DNA from: DATJGR01 sp963735085
GTDB taxonomy: Bacteria > Pseudomonadota > Gammaproteobacteria > Pseudomonadales > Azotimanducaceae
Direction: 5' to 3'
Length of the DNA stretch: 64,000 bases
Assembly (NCBI GenBank): GCA_963735085.1
Contig: CAVTJP010000017.1
Coordinates: 62,001-126,000 of the forward strand
The translations under genes and the position numbers were made by a program. Below the pieces are notes generated by a model. The model had not been told where the DNA came from. It worked only from the letters and a program-made list of their open reading frames with translations, and did not search any database. Shown piece after piece: positions 18,849 to 27,438 of the stretch (the first letter of the stretch is position 1; each line of letters begins with the position of its first letter).

Positions 18849-19208
18849 TCACCACGGTGGCGGCACGTGTGCGCGACCGAGGAAATCGGTTAACGAAATG
18901 CCGATCATGATCGCCAACCACACATAGCCGACTGCGGCGATCATGCGCAGCAGCGCCCGCGCGCGCAACAGGTCCATGCAGAATGTCATCAGCGCCAGGG
19001 CCATTGCAGAGCACACGCAGAGATGGACGAACGCTCGCGCGGCACCGAGCGGCAGCCACGCGCAGACGATGTTCACCGCCAGCAACGCAAGCAGCCCCAG
19101 CAGACACCATGCGGGTATCTTCGCCGCCTGCAGCACTTCGCGCCGCAGGACGTTTGCGTCACGGGAATGCCCGTCTTTGGCATTGTCTGCATGTGAATTC
19201 GGTTTCAT
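18849..19208 (-). CDS. Cytochrome c oxidase subunit IV family protein
   Basis: A 119-residue membrane protein with three hydrophobic segments near residues 35-52, 60-80 and 86-106, matching the caa3/cytochrome bo subunit IV family. It is a small accessory subunit thought to stabilise the CuB centre during assembly. The N-terminus is polar (MKPNSHADNAKDGHSRD). The ATG at 19208 overlaps the stop of the subunit III gene by four bases, which fixes the start. Confidence 0.8.
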   Translation of the reverse strand: MKPNSHADNAKDGHSRDANVLRREVLQAAKIPAWCLLGLLALLAVNIVCAWLPLGAARAFVHLCVCSAMALALMTFCMDLLRARALLRMIAAVGYVWLAIMIGISLTDFLGRAHVPPPW

Positions 19209-19867
19209 CTCGATATCAGATAGATCAGCGGATACAGAAACACCCAGACGATATCGACCAGGCTCCAGTACAACCCTGTCAAGACTAACGGCGTCGTATA
19301 GCCGCGCTGGATGCGACCGCGCCATACCATGATGGCTATCGTCGTAATCGCGCCGATGCCGACCAGCACGTGCACACTGTGGTAGCCGGTCATCGCGTAG
19401 TACAGGAAAAAGAACTGCTCCATCGCCGCTGCGTGCGGGCCGGACTGAGCCCAGTCGACGCCGGGTATCAGGTGCTCGTGATATTCCTTCAGATACTCGA
19501 TCCCGTGCAGCACCAGAAACGCCGCGCCGAGCAGCGCCGTGACGGCGAGCAGCCAGGTGATCACGCTGCGCGCGTCGACATCGCGTTCAATCAGCAGTAC
19601 GGCCCAGGTCATCGTCGCGCTGCTGAGCAGCAGAATGACCGCCTCGATGCCGCCGAGCAGTACGTCGGTATGACGGCTGCCGAGCGCAAAACCTTCGGGC
19701 GCGTGAATGCGGCCGATCGCGTAGCTGGCGAACAGCACGCCGAAGAACAACACCTCGGTGGCGAGGAACACCCACATGCCGAGTTGCGATGCGGTGTGCT
19801 GTTGCAGGGCGTCGTCGAAGTGTTCGGCGCGATGGCTGCTGTGAGTGTCGGCTGCGGTTGCGCTCAT
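19205..19867 (-). CDS. Heme-copper oxidase subunit III
   Basis: A 220-residue protein with five membrane segments, the short form of cytochrome c oxidase subunit III. It begins with QLGMWVFLATEVLFFGVLF, in which the membrane-embedded Glu is conserved. It later contains EYLKEYHEHLIPG and ends VDIVWVFLYPLIYLISR, the usual last helix. It has no redox cofactor and supports proton uptake and enzyme stability. ATGA overlaps join it to subunit I upstream and subunit IV downstream. Confidence 0.9.
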   Translation of the reverse strand: MSATAADTHSSHRAEHFDDALQQHTASQLGMWVFLATEVLFFGVLFASYAIGRIHAPEGFALGSRHTDVLLGGIEAVILLLSSATMTWAVLLIERDVDARSVITWLLAVTALLGAAFLVLHGIEYLKEYHEHLIPGVDWAQSGPHAAAMEQFFFLYYAMTGYHSVHVLVGIGAITTIAIMVWRGRIQRGYTTPLVLTGLYWSLVDIVWVFLYPLIYLISR

Positions 19868-21495
19868 GGTAGCGGCTCGTCATAGGCATACGCGCCGCGG
19901 ACGACCGGCGCGCGCAGGAAATTATGCTTCGGCGGTGGTGAGCTCGTCTGCCACTCGAGCCCGCGCGCCTGCCACGGGTTGTTGCCCGCCGGTGCGCCGC
20001 GATACAGCGACCACAACAGGTAGAACAACGGCAGCAGATATGCGAGCGCCAGAATCGACGCGCCCGCCGACGACAATACGTTGAGCACCTGAAACTCCGG
20101 CGGGTACGCGTGATAGCGTCGCGGCATCCCTTCGTAGCCGAGAATGTACTGCGGGAAAAACGTCAGATTGAAGCCGAAGAACATCAGCACGGCCGCGAAC
20201 TTGGCGATGCCCTCGTGGTACAGGCGGCCGGTGATTTTCGGCCACCAGAAATGGATGCCGCCCAGATACGCCATCACCGACCCGCCGACCATCACGTAGT
20301 GGAAGTGCGCGACGACGAAATAGGTGGAGTGCAACGGCTCGTCGAGCGCCGGCGCCGCCAGGATCAAGCCGGTGAGCCCACCGAGCATGAACAACCCGAC
20401 GAAGCCGAGCGCATACAGCATCGGCGCCTCGAACGTGATGTCGCCTTTGTGCAACGTTGCCGTCCAGTTGAACACCTTGATCGCCGATGGCACCGCGACG
20501 ACGAAGCTCAGCAGCGAGAACACCATGCCGGCGTACACCGACTGTCCCGACACGAACATGTGGTGACCCCACACCATGAAACCGATCACCGCGATGGCCA
20601 GCATCGAATACGTCATGAATCGATAGCCGAACACGCGCCGGCGCGCGAAGCACGCAATGATTTCGCTGACCAGACCCATTGCCGGCAGAATCATGATGTA
20701 CACCGCCGGGTGCGAGTAGAACCAGAACAAATGCTGGAACAACAGCGGATCGCCACCGAGCGCGGGATCGAACACGCCGACATGTGCGAAGCGTTCCAGG
20801 CCGATCAGCGATAACGTCATCGCCAGGACCGGCGTGGCCAGCACCATCACCAGCGAGACTGCGTACATGGACCAGACGAACAACGGCAGCTTGAACCACG
20901 TCATCCCGGGCGTGCGCAGCGTATGCGTCGTGACGATGAAATTGAGCCCGGTCAGGATGGTCGAAAAACCGGCAACGAAGACGCCGGTGATCGCAAGAAA
21001 GACGTTGCTGTTGGAGAACATCGTTGAGAACGGCGTATAGAAGGTCCAGCCGGTGTCGACACCGCCGAGCAGCAGCGCCGCGGCGGTGAACAGGCCGCCC
21101 GCCATATACAGATACCAGCTCGCCAGATTCAGCCGCGGAAACGCCACGTCACGTGCGCCGATCATCAGCGGCAGCAGAAAATTGCCCAGCGATGCCGGGA
21201 TCGACGGAATCAGGAAGAACCAGACCATGACGATGCCATGAAACGTGAACGTCTTGTTGTACGTCTCGGCGTTGAGTAGCGCGCCGGTCGGTTCGATCAG
21301 GCTCAGGCGGATCAGCGTTGCGGCGGTACCGCCGAGAAAGAAGAAGAACGTGATGCCCAGCGCATAGAGAATCGCGATGCGCTTGTGATCTTGCGTGGTC
21401 AGCCAGGCACGCAGGCCATAGTCGCGGTCGAGAAAGTTGTCTGGTGCTGCGTGTGGTTCCGCGTTGGGTGCCGTGCCGGCGTCAATGGCGCTCAT
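19864..21495 (-). CDS. Cytochrome c oxidase subunit I, A2-type heme-copper oxidase
   Basis: A 543-residue catalytic subunit with twelve membrane segments. Metal ligands are visible: His86 and His399 for the low-spin heme, His397 for the high-spin heme, and His262, His311 and His312 for CuB, with Tyr266 for the His-Tyr crosslink. Helix VI reads YSHPAVY, so the Glu of the usual GHPEV motif is absent and Tyr-Ser takes its place, the published hallmark of A2-type oxidases such as Thermus caa3. Oxygen is reduced to water with proton pumping. The start overlaps subunit II by 14 bases. Confidence 0.95.
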   Translation of the reverse strand: MSAIDAGTAPNAEPHAAPDNFLDRDYGLRAWLTTQDHKRIAILYALGITFFFFLGGTAATLIRLSLIEPTGALLNAETYNKTFTFHGIVMVWFFLIPSIPASLGNFLLPLMIGARDVAFPRLNLASWYLYMAGGLFTAAALLLGGVDTGWTFYTPFSTMFSNSNVFLAITGVFVAGFSTILTGLNFIVTTHTLRTPGMTWFKLPLFVWSMYAVSLVMVLATPVLAMTLSLIGLERFAHVGVFDPALGGDPLLFQHLFWFYSHPAVYIMILPAMGLVSEIIACFARRRVFGYRFMTYSMLAIAVIGFMVWGHHMFVSGQSVYAGMVFSLLSFVVAVPSAIKVFNWTATLHKGDITFEAPMLYALGFVGLFMLGGLTGLILAAPALDEPLHSTYFVVAHFHYVMVGGSVMAYLGGIHFWWPKITGRLYHEGIAKFAAVLMFFGFNLTFFPQYILGYEGMPRRYHAYPPEFQVLNVLSSAGASILALAYLLPLFYLLWSLYRGAPAGNNPWQARGLEWQTSSPPPKHNFLRAPVVRGAYAYDEPLP

Positions 21496-22456
21496 GGGTG
21501 CTCTCCGAGCCGACGGCTGGCGGCTGATGGGTGGTAGCCGAAGTCGATTTCAAGTACGCGATGACGGCGAGCAGATCACTCTCGCTGATCTGGCCGGAAA
21601 ACGACGGCATGATCGGCGCGTAGCCGGCAACGATCTGGGTTTGCGGGAGCAGGATCGAATCGCGGATGTAGCGATCATCGGCGATCACGGTGCTGCTGTC
21701 GGCCAGGTGCACGGTGCGGCCGAAGATGCCGTCCAGATCCGGGGCATGCACCGACGCGTTGGCGCCGTGACAGCCGCTGCAGCCGCGGCTGCGGAAGATC
21801 GCTGCGCCCTGTGCGGCGAGGCTCTGCGGGCCGGCGTGTTCGTCGAGCCAGCGCGCATACGCGGCCGGTCGCATCACCACCACCGCACCGCGCATTTTCG
21901 AATGATCGAGGCCGCAATACTGGGTACAGAACAGCGGGAACCGGCCGAGTTTCGTCGCGGTGAACCAGAGTTGCGTGTACATGCCCGGCAACACGTCCTG
22001 CTTCACGCGGAATGCGGGCACGTAGAAGCTGTGGATCACGTCCTGCGACGTCATCGTCAAGCGGATCGGTTCCCCGAGCGGCACGTGCAACGAATTGATC
22101 TCGCGCTGGCCGCCGGGATGCTGGATCTTCCACATCCACTGCTTGGCCACCACGTAGATGGTCTGCGCGTTGGCGGGTGCGGTGTGCAAATCCGCGAACA
22201 GAAACAGACTCCAGATGAACGTGCCGATGAACAGCGCGAACGGCACCAACGTCCACGTCAGCTCCACGCCGAGGCTTTGGCTGTGACGATTGCTTCGGTC
22301 CGCCGTGCTGCCGCGACGATAACGCACCGAGAACCACCAGATCGCAACGAATACGCCGATTGCGACGACGCTGCATAAGCCGATCATGAACCAGAACAGC
22401 AGGTCGACCGGCCCCGCGATGCTGGAGGCTTCCGGCAGCAGGCCGACGGGTTTCAC
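21482..22456 (-). CDS. Cytochrome c oxidase subunit II with fused cytochrome c domain (caa3 type)
   Basis: A 324-residue protein. Two N-terminal membrane helices (about residues 18-45 and 66-90) are followed by a cupredoxin domain with CuA ligands His142, Cys177, Cys181, His185 and Met188. A C-terminal cytochrome c domain has CxxCH at 226-230. The fusion defines a caa3-type enzyme that accepts electrons directly from complex III or its substitute. The start is GTG at 22456, overlapping the SCO stop by four bases (GTGA); upstream in-frame sequence is the SCO gene in another frame. Confidence 0.93.
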   Translation of the reverse strand: MKPVGLLPEASSIAGPVDLLFWFMIGLCSVVAIGVFVAIWWFSVRYRRGSTADRSNRHSQSLGVELTWTLVPFALFIGTFIWSLFLFADLHTAPANAQTIYVVAKQWMWKIQHPGGQREINSLHVPLGEPIRLTMTSQDVIHSFYVPAFRVKQDVLPGMYTQLWFTATKLGRFPLFCTQYCGLDHSKMRGAVVVMRPAAYARWLDEHAGPQSLAAQGAAIFRSRGCSGCHGANASVHAPDLDGIFGRTVHLADSSTVIADDRYIRDSILLPQTQIVAGYAPIMPSFSGQISESDLLAVIAYLKSTSATTHQPPAVGSESTHERH

Positions 22457-23277
22457 GTTGGTCCCCTGTTGCCGCCGCGCAGCTCGATTCGCCGCAACGC
22501 CACGACCAGGCCACACAGCAACAGCGCGGTGGCGATGCCGAGCCCCTGCATGATGCGGTGAATCACCAGACTGTAGCGTCCGGTCGACGGATCGTAGTTG
22601 CAGCACAGCAGCAGGAAATGGTCGACGAGATTACCGATGCGACCGTGCGACGCATTCACCAGCGCCAGACGCAGCGTCTCCGGTGCGAACTGCACGCCGA
22701 ACAGATATTGCGTGACGGTGCCTTGCGGCGACAGCAGCACGATGCCGGCGTCGTGGTCGTATTGCCGATTCCGCGCATCGTAGAAATAGCGGAAACCGAT
22801 ACGGTGCATCACGCTGCGGACGGCCACGTCGGTGCCGGTCAGGTAGTGCCAACGCGCCACATCGGCGTCAGGGTGCGCGATGGCTTCGTGGTGCTGTGTC
22901 GCCGCAGCGGTGTTCGGCGTATCGGATGGATCGATGCTGACGAGCACGACGTTGAAATCCTTGCCCGGCGTCAGCCCGCTCGCAGCCACCGCCTTTGCGA
23001 CGCCGGCGCGCACCGCGCCGCACAGGTTCATGCAACTGTAGTAGCCGGGCACCAGCAACGCGGGTTTGGAATCGAGTACATCACGCAACTGCACGCGCGT
23101 GCTCGATGCTTCGCGGAATGTCGCGCCGACCGGCAGTTGCGCGCCGAGTGCCTGATCGAAGCCCACCTCGTCGAGCAGATCGGGCGGTGCGCGCAGTGTG
23201 GTCGGCGGTCCGGCTGATGCGTTGCAGGCACAGGCGAACAGCGCCAGCGCAACGGCCATCGCCGTGGCGAGTTTCAT
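22453..23277 (-). CDS. SCO family copper chaperone
   Basis: A 274-residue exported SCO/SenC protein that delivers copper to the CuA site of oxidase subunit II. It has an N-terminal signal (ATAMAVALALFACACNAS, possibly a lipobox), a thioredoxin fold with CxxxC in YYSCMNLCG and the third copper ligand His in QYDHDAGIVLL. A C-terminal membrane helix (ATALLLCGLVVAL) is an addition seen in SCO proteins of ACIII operons. It sits directly before the subunit II gene, as expected for its target. Confidence 0.9.
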   Translation of the reverse strand: MKLATAMAVALALFACACNASAGPPTTLRAPPDLLDEVGFDQALGAQLPVGATFREASSTRVQLRDVLDSKPALLVPGYYSCMNLCGAVRAGVAKAVAASGLTPGKDFNVVLVSIDPSDTPNTAAATQHHEAIAHPDADVARWHYLTGTDVAVRSVMHRIGFRYFYDARNRQYDHDAGIVLLSPQGTVTQYLFGVQFAPETLRLALVNASHGRIGNLVDHFLLLCCNYDPSTGRYSLVIHRIMQGLGIATALLLCGLVVALRRIELRGGNRGPT

Positions 23278-23663
23278 GGCGCTGTGCCCTGGCGCGATTG
23301 CTGTGGATGCTGCGGATGCTGTAGATACAGCGCCATCGCGCGCTCGATCGGGATACGTGCGTAGGTGTGCGCCGTATCGGTCCACGCGTAGCTTTCCAGC
23401 GCATCGTGTTTCTGCGCACGCAAGCGGGCCAGATCGACCCGCGGGTGCGGTTGCAGTCTTGGCGGCGGCGGTATCGCACCGGCACGCGCCGCAACCTGCG
23501 CGTGCCGCGGCATCACCGCATCGTGCATGATGAAATGTAGCCCGGTCACGGTGACTGCGACAACGATCACGATGAATGCCATGACGCCGAGTACCACGCG
23601 CGTATCGACCGCGGGTGGTTCGTGCCCGAACGGTGCTTTCTTGTCATCGGCTGCCTCAGTCAT
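23274..23663 (-). CDS. Small single-span membrane protein of the ACIII/oxidase operon
   Basis: A 129-residue protein with one membrane helix (VVLGVMAFIVIVVAVTVTGLHF read as a single span, residues 23-44). A Pro/Ala-rich linker (GAIPPPPRLQPHP) follows, then a short tail with YAWTDTAHTYARIPIERAM that recalls the conserved C-terminal motif of small subunits in ACIII loci. It overlaps actF by eight bases and SCO by four. It may be an accessory subunit or assembly factor of the supercomplex; no experimental role is known to me. Confidence 0.7.
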   Translation of the reverse strand: MTEAADDKKAPFGHEPPAVDTRVVLGVMAFIVIVVAVTVTGLHFIMHDAVMPRHAQVAARAGAIPPPPRLQPHPRVDLARLRAQKHDALESYAWTDTAHTYARIPIERAMALYLQHPQHPQQSRQGTAP

Positions 23664-24810
23664 AGGCGCACTCCGTAACCAACGGGCGCCGCGGCGCGCC
23701 CCCGGGTTGTGCCGTTGGGTCCTGCGCGCGAAGCGATCGCATCAGCCGCCATTGACCCGCGAACACGCTCCACCACAAGGCACCGATACCGAGCGGTGCC
23801 AGCAGATCGGTCAAGCGTAGAGACAGCCCGCGCGGCCGGAATCCGGGCACGACCAGCCACAACGCATCGGCCAGGTTGGCGATCAACAGCATCGCTGCAA
23901 TCGCGCCGAGCCACGCACGATTGCGTTTGGCGCGGCGCGACAGCAGCGCGCAGAACGGAATCACGAAATGGAACGCGATCAGAAACCATGCGAGCCAATG
24001 CCAGCTGGTCAACGTTCGCGGGATGTACCACACGGTCTCGACCGGCAGGTCGGTGATCCAGATCGTCAGGTATTGCATGAACGCGAGGTAGGCGAAACCC
24101 AGCACCAGCATCAGCAATAGATTGCCCAGGTCGTGCCGCAGCTTCGGCGCGGGTGCGTCGGTGCCGCGAGCCGCGTACACCGCGCACAACGTGGCCAGTG
24201 CAGCAGCCGCAAGCATCCAGCCGACCGCCACCATCATGCCGAACGTCGTCGAATGCCAGTGCGGTGTCAGCGACGATGCCCAGTCCGTGGCGGCGAGCAG
24301 CGTCGTCAACGCATACACGATCAAACCCGGTGCCGCGATCCGGGCCAGCGGTGTGTTGCGATGTACGGCGCGGGTGAACAGCACCAGCAGCAGCAACCAC
24401 AACGCGAAGTACACGATGCTGCGGATCACGAAGAACGTCGGATCGAGATACCAGCTTTGCTTGCGTAGCAGCGCATCGTGCGCAAGCGCAACTGCGCTGG
24501 TCCAGTCATACAACACGTGCACGCCCAGCAGCACCGGCAGCAGCAGTATCGCCATCAACGGCAACACGCGCGCGGCGGCCAGCAGTTGCGGGCGAATGAA
24601 ATCACCCCACTCGCCATTGCCGGCCAGCGGATGCACCATCGCCAGCGCCAGGCTGCCGAGCGACACGCCGGTGAAGAACAGGAATGCGAACAGATACGAC
24701 AGCAGCGTCTGCTGTGGCGCGTGCAAACCCAGCAAGAAGCAGCCAATCAACGCGAGCGAGCCGACGATCGGTGCGATCCATTCGAGACGCTGCGGCAACA
24801 AGGTTCTCAT
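23656..24810 (-). CDS. actF: Alternative complex III subunit ActF, quinol:cytochrome c oxidoreductase membrane subunit
   Basis: A 384-residue polytopic protein with about ten hydrophobic segments, related to ActC/NrfD. Recognisable stretches are FLFFTGVSLGSLALAMVH and LTSWHWLAWFLIAFHFVIPF. In the solved ACIII structures ActC and ActF are the two large membrane subunits that flank the quinol-oxidising module, and ActF has been discussed as part of a proton path. The start overlaps the actE stop by four bases and the gene order matches other ACIII operons. Confidence 0.85.
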   Translation of the reverse strand: MRTLLPQRLEWIAPIVGSLALIGCFLLGLHAPQQTLLSYLFAFLFFTGVSLGSLALAMVHPLAGNGEWGDFIRPQLLAAARVLPLMAILLLPVLLGVHVLYDWTSAVALAHDALLRKQSWYLDPTFFVIRSIVYFALWLLLLVLFTRAVHRNTPLARIAAPGLIVYALTTLLAATDWASSLTPHWHSTTFGMMVAVGWMLAAAALATLCAVYAARGTDAPAPKLRHDLGNLLLMLVLGFAYLAFMQYLTIWITDLPVETVWYIPRTLTSWHWLAWFLIAFHFVIPFCALLSRRAKRNRAWLGAIAAMLLIANLADALWLVVPGFRPRGLSLRLTDLLAPLGIGALWWSVFAGQWRLMRSLRAQDPTAQPGGAPRRPLVTECAYD

Positions 24811-25520
24811 TGCGGCGCCTTTGTCGTTGCCGGTGACGCCGCCCGCAACCTGCGCAGGTCGGCTGCGTCGAGATACGCAGCGGCGGCGTGTTGGCTCAAC
24901 TGCAGCGCACGGATATAGGCAACGATGGCCCAGCGATCGTGTGGATCGACCCGATCCGAGTACGGGTACATCACGCCGTAGCCGTCGCTGATCACCTGAT
25001 AGAAATGGCTGTCCGGTGCGTTGCGCAGCCGTTGCGTGTGATAGCTAGGTGGCGCTGGAAAGCCGCGCCGCGCGATCATGCCGTCGCCGTCTCCGGCGCG
25101 GCTGTGGCACGGTGCGCAATAGATGTCGAAGCGTTCGCGTCCGCGCGCGAGTAGCTGTGGCGTGATCTTCAGCGGATTGCCATAGCCGGCTGTAGCAGCG
25201 GCGCCGCTCAGCGCCAACGGTTTGCCGTTCGCAGTGACGCCGGTCACCGGACCGGCCGGCGCAACCAACGCAACCAACCCGGTACGCCCGCTGCTGCTGC
25301 CGGCGAATGCGCCGGCCGAATGCACGACGGTGCCGGCCACCTGCGGCCGCGACGCATTGCCGTCGGCGAACAACGGACTCGGCGTCAACGGTTTGTATTT
25401 CGGCTGCGAATACATCTCGTGCATTGCACGCTCGCAGCCCGCCAGCGCGAGCGTGAGCAACAGCATCGACAGGTGCATCGCGATGTGTGGCACGTTCGAC
25501 GGTACGAATGCCGTCTTCAT
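24807..25520 (-). CDS. actE: Alternative complex III subunit ActE, monoheme cytochrome c lipoprotein
   Basis: A 237-residue lipoprotein. The signal ends in a lipobox LAGC at Cys29, and one heme site CAPCH is at residues 135-139. It has the ActE-type middle region ending YGNPLKITPQLLARGRERFDIYC split around the heme and the distal VISDGYGVMYPYSDRV, whose Met is the likely sixth ligand. In ACIII this monoheme subunit receives electrons from the pentaheme ActA and passes them to the oxidase. The ATG at 25520 was chosen by overlap with actD (ATGA). Confidence 0.88.
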   Translation of the reverse strand: MKTAFVPSNVPHIAMHLSMLLLTLALAGCERAMHEMYSQPKYKPLTPSPLFADGNASRPQVAGTVVHSAGAFAGSSSGRTGLVALVAPAGPVTGVTANGKPLALSGAAATAGYGNPLKITPQLLARGRERFDIYCAPCHSRAGDGDGMIARRGFPAPPSYHTQRLRNAPDSHFYQVISDGYGVMYPYSDRVDPHDRWAIVAYIRALQLSQHAAAAYLDAADLRRLRAASPATTKAPQ

Positions 25521-26074
25521 GACGCCACTTCGCTGATCGACAGCGGTGCAAACGTATCGAGAAACGCGTACGCGCGCTGCGCATCGAACCGCGGATCGTC
25601 GGCGCGCAGCAACAGGAAATAGTGGTCGTCGCTGGCACGCTCGAACGCCGGCACGCCGAACAGTGGATGGTGCAGACGCGGCAGGCTGTTGCCGATCAGC
25701 ATCGCGAACACGCCGAACAGTACCGCCCACAAAATCGTCATCTCCAGTGCCGGCGGTACGAATGCGGGCCAACTGAACGGCGGCCGGCCACCGACGTTGA
25801 TCGGATAGTCGATCGCCGCCGAATACCACTCGAGCAGATAGGTCGAGCCCCCGCCGACGATCGCGCCGAGCAAAGTCCAGAACGGAATGCGTGACCAGAT
25901 GCGTTCGGTGCGCGAATCGAGTGCTTCGGCGAGCCCTTCGATCGGAAATGGCGAATACGCTTCAATCGCGGTGTAGCGCGCTTCGTCTCGCGCGCGCAGC
26001 GCGGCGTCGCGCAATTGCTGCGCGTCGGTGAATTCCGCGAGCAGGCCATAAATAGGTAAAGGCTCGTCGTTCAT
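25517..26074 (-). CDS. actD: Alternative complex III subunit ActD (DUF3341)
   Basis: A 185-residue DUF3341 protein. A short cytoplasmic N-terminal domain with EFTDAQQLRDAALRARDEA and YSPFPIEGLAEAL precedes two membrane helices (about residues 60-82 and 105-127), with the Pro-rich NVGGRPPFSWPAFVPPALE between them. ActD helps hold the membrane module of ACIII together and has no cofactor. It overlaps actC and actE by four bases each. Confidence 0.9.
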   Translation of the reverse strand: MNDEPLPIYGLLAEFTDAQQLRDAALRARDEARYTAIEAYSPFPIEGLAEALDSRTERIWSRIPFWTLLGAIVGGGSTYLLEWYSAAIDYPINVGGRPPFSWPAFVPPALEMTILWAVLFGVFAMLIGNSLPRLHHPLFGVPAFERASDDHYFLLLRADDPRFDAQRAYAFLDTFAPLSISEVAS

Positions 26075-27438
26075 TGGGGCAACTGGTTGCGCGTGTGCGC
26101 GAGTTTGCGCAGTTCATGCATCGACAACGTCGGCATCAGCCGCGCGAACAGCAGGTACAGCGCTAGGAACAAGCCGACCGAGCCGACCAGAAACGCGATG
26201 TCCCAGAATGTCGGATAGAACATGCCCCATGACGACGGTAGGTAGTCCTGGTACAGGCTGCTGACGATGAACATGAACCGTTCCAGCCACATGCCGTACA
26301 GCACGCCCAACGCGATCACGAACACCGCCGCATGATTGCGGCGCACGCGTTCGAACCACAGCAACTGAATCTGCAGCACGTTGAATATCATCGTGCTCCA
26401 GAACACCCAGGCGTACGCGCCGACGAAGCGATTCAGTTCCATCGTCACTTCGTATTTGTCCATGCTGTAGAACGCGGTGAAGATTTCCGACGCGTAGCTG
26501 TAGTCGACCCACAACCCCGCCGCCAGCATCAGCTTAGTAATGTTGACGATGTGGCGATCGGTCAGATACGCCTGCCACGCGAACCAGCGGCGCATCGGAA
26601 TCGCCAGCACCAGCACCATCGCGAAACCCGAGAACAACGCGCCGGCGATGAAGAACGGCGGGAAGATCGTCGAGTGCCAGCCGGGCACCAGGCCTTCGGA
26701 GAAATCCAGCGCGACCATGCTGTGCACCGAAAACACCAGCGGCACGGACAACCCCGCGAGCATCAGCGTGACACGCTCCAGTCGGCGCCAATGCCGCGCT
26801 TCGCCGCGCCAACCCAATGCGAGCACGCCGTAGAACATTGCGCGCGCGCGCGTCTGCGCGCGGTCACGCAACGTCGCGAGGTCGGGCATCATGCCGACGT
26901 ACACGAACACGATCGATACCAGCAGATAGGCGAGGATTGCCCAGAAATCCCACTCGAGCGAACTGCGCCACTGTGGCCACAGATTCATCACGTCGGGATA
27001 CGGGAACAGCCAATAGAAGAACCACGGCCGGCCCAGATGCAGGATCGGAAAGATGCCCGACACGCTGACGGCGAACACCGTCATCGATTCGGCCAGACGA
27101 TTGACCGACGAACGCCAGTCCTGCCGCGTCACGTACATCGCCGCCGAGATGAACGTGCCGCCCATGCCGATCGCGATCCACCAGACATAGTTGGTGATCG
27201 CGAATGCCCATGCCACCGGTATGTCGATCCCCCAGATGCCGACGCCCTCGTACAGCAGCCAGCCGATGCCCCCGATGAATACGCACGTCAGCAGCAGTGC
27301 GAGCGCGAGCGAACCCAGCCACATCCAGCCGAACGGCCGGCGCAGCACCACATCGCTGACACCGCGGGTAACCGATGCCGGTGTTTCATCGGCCGCAATC
27401 ACCGGCGGCAGTTCGCGCGTGGACAGCACCGCACTCAT
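26071..27438 (-). CDS. actC: Alternative complex III subunit ActC (NrfD-like membrane subunit)
   Basis: A 455-residue NrfD/PsrC-family protein with ten membrane segments. WWIAIGMGGTFISAAMYV and the conserved VDYSYASEIFTAFYSMDKYE in the middle part are typical of ActC. The family oxidises quinol at the periplasmic side in contact with the Fe-S subunit ActB. The ATG at 27438 overlaps the actB stop by four bases; the longer frame upstream reads actB in a wrong frame. Confidence 0.92.
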   Translation of the reverse strand: MSAVLSTRELPPVIAADETPASVTRGVSDVVLRRPFGWMWLGSLALALLLTCVFIGGIGWLLYEGVGIWGIDIPVAWAFAITNYVWWIAIGMGGTFISAAMYVTRQDWRSSVNRLAESMTVFAVSVSGIFPILHLGRPWFFYWLFPYPDVMNLWPQWRSSLEWDFWAILAYLLVSIVFVYVGMMPDLATLRDRAQTRARAMFYGVLALGWRGEARHWRRLERVTLMLAGLSVPLVFSVHSMVALDFSEGLVPGWHSTIFPPFFIAGALFSGFAMVLVLAIPMRRWFAWQAYLTDRHIVNITKLMLAAGLWVDYSYASEIFTAFYSMDKYEVTMELNRFVGAYAWVFWSTMIFNVLQIQLLWFERVRRNHAAVFVIALGVLYGMWLERFMFIVSSLYQDYLPSSWGMFYPTFWDIAFLVGSVGLFLALYLLFARLMPTLSMHELRKLAHTRNQLPQ

